From positions 62,001 through 126,000 of the forward strand of contig NZ_BAAAUT010000006.1 of assembly GCF_039534085.1 (NCBI RefSeq): a stretch of 64,000 nucleotides of DNA, written 5' to 3'. The notes under the pieces were generated by a model, which saw only the letters and a program-made list of their open reading frames with translations, was not told the origin of the DNA and searched no databases. Shown in pieces: positions 1-6,877 of the stretch. Position numbers and translations under genes: made by a program. Each line of letters opens with the position of its first letter. The stretch's first letter is position 1. This stretch comes from Planomonospora_B alba (GTDB lineage Bacteria; Actinomycetota; Actinomycetes; Streptosporangiales; Streptosporangiaceae).

Positions 1-1880
1 AACCGCATGCCGGACCCCTGGAGCCGGGCGGTGCGGTAGCCGTCCCCCCGGACCGCGGCGATCACCGCGAGCTGGTCGAGGGCGAGCGCCACCCCGGTGG
101 TGTCACGGAGCCGCCACTTGGCGGCGAGCGAGCACCGGGCGGCCTGCTCGGCCTCCTCCAGCCGTCCGAGGCCGAGCTGGGCGATGGAGAGCACGTAGTC
201 GCCGGTGGCGCGGGCCCAGCGCTCGCCGCGGCTCTCGCAGAGGTCCTGCGCCTCCTCCAGCGTGGTGATGGCCTTGGCGAAGTCACCGCGCCACGTGGCC
301 GCCATGGCTGCGGTCACCAGGGCGAGCGGCTCGCTCACGGTCATGGTCTGTGCCCTCCGGAAGTACTCGCGTACGCGCCTGACAGCGGGCTCGACCTCTT
401 CGAGGGCCCCGGCGCACAGCGCGCGGACCGCCAGGCGGAGCTGCGCGTGCCCCGCCGCCTCGTAGTCGCCCCACCGGAGCGCCGTGGCCAGCGCCGTCTC
501 GGCCCGGCGGCGGCCGGACTCCAGGTCGCCCTGGGCCATGGCCACGCAGCCGTCGGCCCACAGGAGCTTGGGCAGGCCGGGGTCGGCGGGGGAGGCCGCC
601 TCGATCGTCCGCTTCATGTAGTAGCGGCCCTCGCGCAGGCGTCCCAGGCAGAACCAGAGGATCCACAGCGCCCCGGCCAGCTCGGTGGAGAACGGGCCGC
701 CGGGGGCGCAGGAGTCGAGGACGACGCGGAGGTTGGTGATGGCGGAGTTGAGCCGCCTGGCCCACCGCTCCTGGTCGGGGCCGTACCAGTCGGCGTCGGC
801 CCGGCGCGCCAGGTCGAGGTAGTAGCGGCGGTGCCGCTCGGCCAGCAGGTCGGCCTCGCCGAGCCGGACCAGCTGCTCCCTGCCGTACTCCCTGATCGTG
901 TCGAGCTGGCGGTAGCCGCCGGGGACGCGGATGAGCAGCGACTTGTCCACCAGGGCGGCCAGCAGGTCCGGCACGCCGGGCAGCTGCTCGTCGCCGCAGA
1001 CCTGCACGGCGGCCTCGGTGTCGAAGCCTCCGGCGAAGACCGACGCCCGGGCCCACAGCAGGCGTTCGGCGGGGGCGCAGAGCTCGTGGGTCCAGCCGAC
1101 CGCGGTGCGGAGCGTCTGGTGCTGGGAGACGAGGGCCCGGTTGGCCGACAGGGCGGCGAAGCGGCTCTCCAGCCGCTCGGCGAAGCGCTCCGGCGGCATG
1201 GCGCCGAGCTGCCCGGCGGCCAGTTCGACGGCGAGGGGGATGCCGTCCAGCCGGCGGCAGATCCGGGCGGCGGCCCGCATGCCCTCGTCGTCCAGGCGCA
1301 GGCCCGGCACCGCGGCCCGGGCCCGGTCGAGGAAGAGCCGCAGGGCGTCGTTGCGCTCGGGGTGCCCGGCGCCCTCGGGGTCGGGCGGCCGGAAGGGCTC
1401 GACGGAGAGCAGGGCCTCTCCGGTCAGGCCGAGCGGCTGGCGGGAGGTCGCGACGATCCGCACGCCCGGCGCCTCGGCGAGGATCCGGGTGACGAGCAGA
1501 CGGCAGGCGGGCAGGAGGCGTTCGCAGGTGTCCAGCAGGAGCAGGAGCCGTTTGCGCGCGAGGAACTCCACCAGGACGTCCGTCTGGGAACGGGTGGAGT
1601 CGTCGCGGAATCCGAGGACGGCGGCGACCGTGTGGGCGAGCAGGTCGCCGTTGCGCTCGCCGGACAGTTCGACCAGCCAGACGCCGTCGAGATAGGCGTC
1701 CCGGCATTCTTCCGCCGCTTTGACGGCGATCCGGGATTTGCCGACGCCCTCCGGGCCGATGACCGTGGTCAGCGGCGCCTCGTCCAGGAGCTTCACCAGC
1801 TCCCGCACCTCGGCCTCACGCCCGACGAAGCTGCTCGTCTCCGGGGGGAGGTTCCCACGCCACCACGGGTTCCGTTCCAT
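1..1880 (-). CDS. AfsR/LuxR-type ATP-binding transcriptional regulator (partial, C-terminus beyond window)
   Basis: This reading frame is open from an ATG at 1880 to the left edge, so about 626 residues are visible and the C-terminus is missing. It starts directly with an NB-ARC/AAA-like module: FVGREAEV near residue 18, Walker A GPEGVGKS (about 42-49), a Walker-B-like LLLLLDTCERLL, then VATSRQPLGLTGE and DGIPLAVELAA. These are hallmarks of the AfsR/GutR/COG3903 ATPase family. The second half is helical, Ala/Leu-rich and TPR-like. There is no SARP DNA-binding domain at the N-terminus, so any HTH would have to be C-terminal (LuxR type) outside the window. Regulator role is inferred from the family; its target is unknown. 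Confidence 0.8.
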   Translation of the reverse strand, partial: MERNPWWRGNLPPETSSFVGREAEVRELVKLLDEAPLTTVIGPEGVGKSRIAVKAAEECRDAYLDGVWLVELSGERNGDLLAHTVAAVLGFRDDSTRSQTDVLVEFLARKRLLLLLDTCERLLPACRLLVTRILAEAPGVRIVATSRQPLGLTGEALLSVEPFRPPDPEGAGHPERNDALRLFLDRARAAVPGLRLDDEGMRAAARICRRLDGIPLAVELAAGQLGAMPPERFAERLESRFAALSANRALVSQHQTLRTAVGWTHELCAPAERLLWARASVFAGGFDTEAAVQVCGDEQLPGVPDLLAALVDKSLLIRVPGGYRQLDTIREYGREQLVRLGEADLLAERHRRYYLDLARRADADWYGPDQERWARRLNSAITNLRVVLDSCAPGGPFSTELAGALWILWFCLGRLREGRYYMKRTIEAASPADPGLPKLLWADGCVAMAQGDLESGRRRAETALATALRWGDYEAAGHAQLRLAVRALCAGALEEVEPAVRRVREYFRRAQTMTVSEPLALVTAAMAATWRGDFAKAITTLEEAQDLCESRGERWARATGDYVLSIAQLGLGRLEEAEQAARCSLAAKWRLRDTTGVALALDQLAVIAAVRGDGYRTARLQGSGMR

Positions 1881-2094
1881 CGGCCTCCAGCTCCTTCCGC
1901 ATACCAGGAATAACATCCGGTCACGGTCGCGGGCCGGGCCTCGCGCCTTTCGGGGTGGGGTTTTTCCTCCCCGGCGGAAATCACATCCTCATACCGGGAT
2001 TGAAACTTCTCCCACCCGCCGTCGATATTCGCAATCTCTTTAATTTAACCAGCAATGTCCGATAAATGCCACAAAACATGCTAGATGGAGGTCT

Positions 2095-2202
2095 GTGGCC
2101 GCCGGGGCGGGTGAGGCGCGCCCGTCCGGGTGCGGCTCCCCGGGACCGCCGGACGTCCCGTTTGAGGAGTTTGAGGAGTGGATCTACGGGGACGACTACT
2201 AG
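2095..2202 (+). CDS. Candidate small acidic-tailed peptide (35 aa)
   Basis: A GTG at 2095 is preceded by GGAGGT only about two bases upstream and opens 36 codons ending in TAG. The C-terminal half reads PPDVPFEEFEEWIYGDDY, unusually acidic and aromatic for a chance frame. Nearly all third positions are G or C, as in real genes here. It lies 62 bp upstream of the methyltransferase, on the same strand. I do not recognise it. The short Shine-Dalgarno spacing argues against it; codon bias and composition argue for it. Confidence 0.35.
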   Translation: MAAGAGEARPSGCGSPGPPDVPFEEFEEWIYGDDY

Positions 2203-2264
2203 ACTCTGCCTGTCCGTAACCGTGGCCGCCGTGCCGCGGTTTTCTGCGAGCTGGACGGAACCGC

Positions 2265-2999
2265 ATGTCTGGGTATGACCGCGTAGTGCAACCGGCGGCC
2301 GGCGACGAGGCCCTGGAGAACCACCTCGGTGGGGACGAGGCCAGGAACTACCGGCAGTACGAGTTCGACATGGTCGCCCCGCACGTGGGCCGCTCGATGC
2401 TGGAGATCGGCTCCGGCCTGGGCCACTTCGCCGAGCAGTTCCTGCCCCGCCTGGACCGGCTGGTGGTCAGCGACTTCGACCCCTACTGCGTGGAGCAGCT
2501 CAAGAAGCGCTTCGCCGAGCGCGACGACGTCGACGTGCTGCAGTTCGGCCTGCCGACCGACATCCCCATCGGGGAGAAGGTCGACACCGTCGTCATGATG
2601 AACGTCCTGGAGCACATCGAGGAGGACGTCGAGGCGCTGCGCTCGCTCGCCGCCGTCACCGCGCCCGGCGGCCGGATCGTCATCTGGGTCCCCGGCTACA
2701 TGCAGCTGTACGGCGACTTCGACCGCAAGGTCGGCCACGTCACCCGCTACACCCCCGCCACCCTGCGCAGGACGGTCTCCCGGGCGGGCCTCGACATCGA
2801 CGTGCTCAAGCCGATCAACTTCCTCGGCGGCCTCGCCTGGTGGGTCGCCGTCCGCCGCGGCGGCGTCGGCTACCCCGACCCGCGCCTGGTCAAGATCTAC
2901 GACCGCACGGTCGTGCCCGCCACCCGCCTCATCGAGCGCTTCGTCCGCCCGCCGTTCGGCCAGACCGTCTTCTGCGTCGCCCGCGTGCCGCAGGAGTAG
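2265..2999 (+). CDS. Class I SAM-dependent methyltransferase
   Basis: A 244-residue protein with the Rossmann methyltransferase core. Motif I is LEIGSGLGHFAEQF (about residues 46-59), the acidic end of strand 2 is VVSDFDPYC, and VDTVVMMNVLEHIEEDVEAL matches the motif typical of Methyltransf_11/23 enzymes. It presumably transfers a methyl group from S-adenosylmethionine to a small molecule or lipid; the substrate cannot be told. It is transcribed away from the regulator to its left. The ATG at 2265 fits the family's normal N-terminal length. Confidence 0.85.
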   Translation: MSGYDRVVQPAAGDEALENHLGGDEARNYRQYEFDMVAPHVGRSMLEIGSGLGHFAEQFLPRLDRLVVSDFDPYCVEQLKKRFAERDDVDVLQFGLPTDIPIGEKVDTVVMMNVLEHIEEDVEALRSLAAVTAPGGRIVIWVPGYMQLYGDFDRKVGHVTRYTPATLRRTVSRAGLDIDVLKPINFLGGLAWWVAVRRGGVGYPDPRLVKIYDRTVVPATRLIERFVRPPFGQTVFCVARVPQE

Positions 3000-3115
3000 C
3001 CTCCCGGGCCACCGCCCCGCCGTACCGCCTTGCCCGAGCCCGTACCCGGACATGTCCTACCGAAGGCCCGCACCCGGGCATAACGCCGGAAGACATCCGC
3101 GTCCGGGGAGGTCCG

Positions 3116-4996
3116 ATGACGACGACCGATTACGCCAAGGCACGTGCGGTGGCCGAGCAGGCCCGCGAGAAGGAGTGGGTCCGGCCCAGCTTCGGCAGGC
3201 AGCTCTTCCTGGGCGACCTCCGCCTCGACCTCGTCCACCCCGCCCCGGTCCTGCCGGAGGAGGAGAGCACCAGGGGCGAGGAGTTCCTGGCGTCGCTGCG
3301 GAGGTTCCTGGCGGCCCGGGTCGACCCCGCGCTGGTCGAGCGGACCGCGCAGGTGCCCGACGAGGTCGTCAAGGGCATGGCCGAGCTCGGCGCCTTCGGC
3401 ATCACCATCGGCCGCGAGTACGGCGGGCTCGGCCTGCCGTACCTCTACTACGGCCGCGCCCTGATGCTCACCGCCTCCTGGTGCCCTGCCGTGGGCACCA
3501 TGCTCTCGGCGCACCAGTCGATCGGGGTGCCGCAGCCGCTGAAGCTGTTCGGCAGCGAGGAGCAGAAGCGCGCCTTCCTGCCCCGGTGCGCCGCCGGGGA
3601 GATCTCGGCCTTCCTGCTGACCGAGCCCGACGTGGGCTCCGATCCCGCGCGGCTGTCGACCACCGCGGTCCGGGACGGCGACGAGTACGTGATCGACGGC
3701 GTGAAGCTCTGGACGACCAACGGGGTCGTGGCGGACCTGCTGGTGGTGATGGCGCGCACCGGGGAGCGGATCTCCGCGTTCGTCGTCGAGGCCGACAGCC
3801 CCGGGATCACCGTCGAGCGGCGCAACGCGTTCATGGGCCTGCGCGGCATCGAGAACGGCGTCACCCGCTTCGAGGGGGTCCGGGTGCCGGCCGCCAACCT
3901 GATCGGCCGCGAGGGCCAGGGCCTGAAGATCGCCCTGACCACGCTGAACACCGGGCGGCTCTCGCTCCCGGCCGCCTGCGCGGGCAACGCCAAGTGGGCG
4001 CTGAAGATCGCCAGAGAGTGGGCCCGCGAGCGCGTCCAGTGGGGGCGCCCGATCGGCGGGCACGAGGCGGTGGCCCGCAAGCTCTCCTTCATCGCCGGCA
4101 CGGCCTACGCCCTGGAGGCCGTGATGGACCTGACCTGCCGCCTGGCCGACGACAGGCGCAACGACATCCGGATCGAGGCCGCGCTCGCCAAGCTGTACGC
4201 CTCGGAGATGACCTGGAAGGTCGCCGACGAGCTGGTCCAGCTCCGCGGCGGGCGCGGTTACGAGACCGCCGAGTCGCTGGCCGCCCGGGGCGAGCGCGGG
4301 GTCCCGGCCGAGCAGGTGCTGCGGGACGTGCGGATCAACAGGATCTTCGAGGGCAGCACCGAGATCATGCACCTGCTGATCGCCCGCGAGGCGGTGGACG
4401 CGCACCTGTCGGTCGCGGGCGAACTGGTCGACCCCTCGGCGTCCGCCCGCGCCCGGGCCCGCGCGCTCGCCCGGGCCGGCGCGTTCTACGCCCGCTGGCT
4501 GCCCACCCTGGTCACCGGCCCCGGCGACCGGCCCGGCTCCTACGCGGAGTTCGGGCACCTCGCGCCGCACCTGCGCTACGTCGAGCGGACCTGCCGCAGG
4601 CTCGCCCGCTCCACCTTCTACGGCATGTCCCGCTGGCAGGGCGCCCTGGAGCACCGGCAGGGCTTCCTGGGCCGGCTGGTGGACGTCGGCGCCGAGCTGT
4701 TCGCGATCACGGCGACCTGCGTGCGGGCCCGCGAGGAGTCCGCCGAGCTGGGCCGGCGGCCCGTCGAGCTGGCCGACACGTTCTGCCGCCAGGCGCGGCT
4801 GCGCGCCGAGGCGCTCTTCGACCGCCTGTGGGACAACACCGACGCCGGCGACGTACGGCTGGCGCGGTACCTGCTGAAGGACCGCTACACGTTCGCCGAG
4901 GAGGGCATCCTCGACCCGTCCCTCGACGGGCCGTGGATCGCCCGGACGGACTCGGGCGCCCCGGCCGCCGAGAACCTCCGCCGGCCGATCCACTGA
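3116..4996 (+). CDS. Acyl-CoA dehydrogenase, large FadE-type (626 aa)
   Basis: FAD-dependent acyl-CoA dehydrogenase catalysing alpha,beta-desaturation of an acyl-CoA. The ATG at 3116 follows GGGGAGGT and was chosen over more distant upstream starts. N-terminal helical domain; flavin/substrate motif FLLTEPDVGSDPARLSTT (about 163-180); C-terminal helices with RGGRGYETAESLA. FEGSTEIM (near residue 411) has Glu where medium-chain enzymes carry the catalytic base. The roughly 200-residue C-terminal extension beyond the usual 380-400 residues makes this the long FadE class. Chain-length preference is unknown. A 14-bp-arm hairpin follows the stop. Confidence 0.9.
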   Translation: MTTTDYAKARAVAEQAREKEWVRPSFGRQLFLGDLRLDLVHPAPVLPEEESTRGEEFLASLRRFLAARVDPALVERTAQVPDEVVKGMAELGAFGITIGREYGGLGLPYLYYGRALMLTASWCPAVGTMLSAHQSIGVPQPLKLFGSEEQKRAFLPRCAAGEISAFLLTEPDVGSDPARLSTTAVRDGDEYVIDGVKLWTTNGVVADLLVVMARTGERISAFVVEADSPGITVERRNAFMGLRGIENGVTRFEGVRVPAANLIGREGQGLKIALTTLNTGRLSLPAACAGNAKWALKIAREWARERVQWGRPIGGHEAVARKLSFIAGTAYALEAVMDLTCRLADDRRNDIRIEAALAKLYASEMTWKVADELVQLRGGRGYETAESLAARGERGVPAEQVLRDVRINRIFEGSTEIMHLLIAREAVDAHLSVAGELVDPSASARARARALARAGAFYARWLPTLVTGPGDRPGSYAEFGHLAPHLRYVERTCRRLARSTFYGMSRWQGALEHRQGFLGRLVDVGAELFAITATCVRAREESAELGRRPVELADTFCRQARLRAEALFDRLWDNTDAGDVRLARYLLKDRYTFAEEGILDPSLDGPWIARTDSGAPAAENLRRPIH

Positions 4997-5003
4997 CGCC
5001 GCG

Positions 5004-5035
5004 CCGGGCCGTGCCCCGCGCGGGGCACGGCCCGG
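5004..5035 (+). terminator. Strong hairpin downstream of the acyl-CoA dehydrogenase
   Basis: Perfect inverted repeat: 14-bp arms 5004-5017 and 5022-5035 around a GCGC loop. There is no T-run, as is common in high-GC actinomycetes. The right arm overlaps a second possible stem (5031-5039 with 5049-5057), so the two folds exclude each other. Confidence 0.65.
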
Positions 5036-5059
5036 CACCCGGCGGCGCGGTGCCGGGAA

Positions 5060-5116
5060 TCACCCGGATTTAAATGCCTTGCACCGGCCGGAGGGGGCGC
5101 GTACCGTCGTCGGCAT
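5060..5116 (-). CDS. Candidate 18-residue peptide ORF
   Basis: On the minus strand AGGAG lies nine bases before an ATG at 5116. It opens MPTTVRAPSGRCKAFKSG and a TGA at 5060. The downstream hairpin at 5004-5035 could terminate it. Upstream, 5117-5230 contains complementary arms (ACTCAGCT 5170-5177 with AGCTGAGT 5204-5211) and a second short stem. The ribosome-binding site is good, but the ORF is so short that chance cannot be excluded. It may be a leader peptide or part of a structured RNA. Confidence 0.25.
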   Translation of the reverse strand: MPTTVRAPSGRCKAFKSG

Positions 5117-5262
5117 GTGGATTTTCTCCTGACAGCCGGCGTCGATCGGCCCCACGCCGATCCGCCCGCACTCAGCTCTCCGGCCCCGTACGTCTGACGC
5201 GGCAGCTGAGTCTCCGGCACGGCCCCTGCGCCGCGTCGCCCATTCCTCGAAGGAGATCCCGT

Positions 5263-5433
5263 ATGCGCGCCCGTGTTTCCGCCAAGCGCTCCGGAAAGAC
5301 CCGGACCCGTTCCCCGCTCCCGGAGCGGACCCTGCCCCCGATGCCGCCAGTGCCCCGGCAGATGCCCCGACCGCATCAGCCGGTGAGGCCGACCCAGCAG
5401 CCGCGCCGGATCCCCGGCAAGGGCGGCCGCTGA
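5263..5433 (+). CDS. Small basic proline-rich hypothetical protein (56 aa)
   Basis: The ATG at 5263 sits seven bases after AAGGAG, so the start is well supported. The product is strongly basic: Arg/Lys-rich at both ends, with a Pro/Met/Gln-rich middle containing PPMPPVPRQMPRP. It has no signal peptide or membrane segment and I do not recognise a family. It is monocistronic, with its own terminator at 5445-5470. A nucleic-acid-binding or disordered role would be a guess. Confidence 0.6.
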   Translation: MRARVSAKRSGKTRTRSPLPERTLPPMPPVPRQMPRPHQPVRPTQQPRRIPGKGGR

Positions 5434-5444
5434 AGAGGAGACGC

Positions 5445-5470
5445 CGCGGTCCCGTCCACTGGGGACCGCG
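5445..5470 (+). terminator. Intrinsic terminator after the small basic ORF
   Basis: Nine-bp perfect arms at 5445-5453 and 5462-5470 around an 8-nt loop, followed by the pyrimidine-rich GTCTTCTTCTCC. It lies 12 bp after the stop codon and could also serve the convergent thiolase gene. Confidence 0.65.
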
Positions 5471-5553
5471 CCGTCTTCTTCTCCCGCTTCCTCTCCCGCG
5501 CGCGCCGCCCGGCGCCGGACGGCCCGCCGCCCCGGCACCGGCCGACGCGGCGC

Positions 5554-6699
5554 CTACAGGCGCTCGATGACGGTGACGTTGGCCTGGCCGCCGCCCTCGC
5601 ACATGGTCTGCAGGCCGTACCGGCCGCCGGTGCGCTCCAGCTCGTGCAGGAGCTTGGTCATCAGGATCGCGCCGGTGCCGCCGAGCGGGTGGCCCAGGGC
5701 GATCGCGCCGCCGTTCGGGTTGACCTTGGCCGGGTCGGCGCCGATCTCCTTGAGCCAGGCGAGCGGGACCGGGGCGAAGGCCTCGTTGATCTCGGTGACG
5801 TCGATGTCGTCGATCGACAGGCCGGACTTCGCCAGCGCCTTCCGCGTCGCCGGGATGGGCGCGGTCAGCATGTAGACCGGGTCGTCGCCGGTGAGCGCCA
5901 GGGTCACGATGCGGGCCCGCGGGGTCAGGCCGTGGTCGCGGACCGCCTGCTCGGAGGCGATCAGCAGCGCCCCGGAGCCGTCGGAGATCTGCGAGGAGGT
6001 GGCGGCGGTGATCCGGCCGCCCTCGCGCAGGGTCTTCAGCTCCGCCATCTTCTCCAGCGTGGTGTCCGGGCGGGGGCCCTCGTCGTCCTCGACGCCGTTG
6101 ACCGGGGCGATCTGCTCCTTGAAGTAGCCGTTCGCGATGGCCTTGGCCGCCCGCTGGTGGCTCTCGTAGGCGTAGCGCTCCAGCTCCTCGCGGGACAGGT
6201 CCCACTTCTCGCACATCAGCTCCGCACCGCGGAACTGGGAGATCTCCTGCTTGCCGTACCGCTCGACCCACTTGTCGCCGAACGGGAAGGGCATGCCCTT
6301 CTCCAGGGCGGCGCTGATGCTCGACCCCATGGGGACGATGCTCATCGACTCCACGCCCGCGGCGACGACGAGGTCCTGGGTGCCCGAGAGCACGCCCTGG
6401 GCGGCGAAGTGCACCGCCTGCTGGGAGGAGCCGCACTGGCGGTCGATGGTCACGCCGGCGACGTTCTCCGGAAGACCGGCCGAGAGCCAGGCGTTGCGCG
6501 CGATGTCCATGCTCTGCGGACCGAACTGCATCACGCAACCCATGATCACGTCGTCGACCGCGGAGGGGTCGACGCCCGTGCGGTCGATGAGCGCCTTGAG
6601 GGTGTGCGCGGCCAGGTCGGTGGGGTGGACGGTGGACAGGCCGCCCTTCTTCTTGCCGACCGGGGTACGGACCGCCCCGACGATGTACGCCTCTGCCAC
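5554..6699 (-). CDS. Acetyl-CoA acetyltransferase / thiolase
   Basis: A 381-residue thiolase that cleaves or condenses acyl-CoAs. Signature elements are RTPVGKKKGG at the N-terminus, the acyl-accepting Cys89 in DRQCGSSQQAVHFA, GGAIALGHPLGGTGA with the catalytic His, and the second Cys in TMCEGGGQANVTVIERL at the extreme C-terminus. It starts at GTG 6699, after AGGAGG with four to five bases spacing. It resembles FadA-type degradative thiolases of mycobacteria; the exact pathway (fatty acid or sterol-like side chains) is not certain. A palindrome at 6728-6744 may be its operator. Confidence 0.92.
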   Translation of the reverse strand: MAEAYIVGAVRTPVGKKKGGLSTVHPTDLAAHTLKALIDRTGVDPSAVDDVIMGCVMQFGPQSMDIARNAWLSAGLPENVAGVTIDRQCGSSQQAVHFAAQGVLSGTQDLVVAAGVESMSIVPMGSSISAALEKGMPFPFGDKWVERYGKQEISQFRGAELMCEKWDLSREELERYAYESHQRAAKAIANGYFKEQIAPVNGVEDDEGPRPDTTLEKMAELKTLREGGRITAATSSQISDGSGALLIASEQAVRDHGLTPRARIVTLALTGDDPVYMLTAPIPATRKALAKSGLSIDDIDVTEINEAFAPVPLAWLKEIGADPAKVNPNGGAIALGHPLGGTGAILMTKLLHELERTGGRYGLQTMCEGGGQANVTVIERL

Positions 6700-6727
6700 A
6701 GTGCCTCCTGGGTCCCGTCCCTACGAA

Positions 6728-6744
6728 ACCGAGCATTATTCGGT
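6728..6744. promoter_or_regulatory. Palindrome upstream of thiolase (possible TetR-type operator)
   Basis: ACCGA-N7-TCGGT, 29-45 bp upstream of the thiolase GTG, in an AT-rich patch within otherwise GC-rich DNA. TetR-family regulators of acyl-CoA genes often bind such spaced palindromes. No cognate regulator is adjacent, so this is inference. Confidence 0.35.
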
Positions 6745-6877
6745 CAGTAGGAGGTTACCTCAGAACACCTGCCCGCGCCCTCCCCGGGAGGCGTGTTTCA
6801 CGGCACGCGGGCCCCCGCCCGGAGGGGGCGGTGGCCCGCGGGGCGCCGGCGCACGTGGATGTCCGGCCTGGCAGGCG

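Noticed and set aside
283..1707. A 474-codon minus-strand frame
   Set aside because: Shadow of the ATP-binding regulator, whose true frame is open to the left edge with Walker A and NB-ARC-like motifs.
2840..3115. N-terminal extension of the acyl-CoA dehydrogenase
   Set aside because: It overlaps the methyltransferase gene and is Arg/Pro-rich; the ATG at 3116 has a strong ribosome-binding site.
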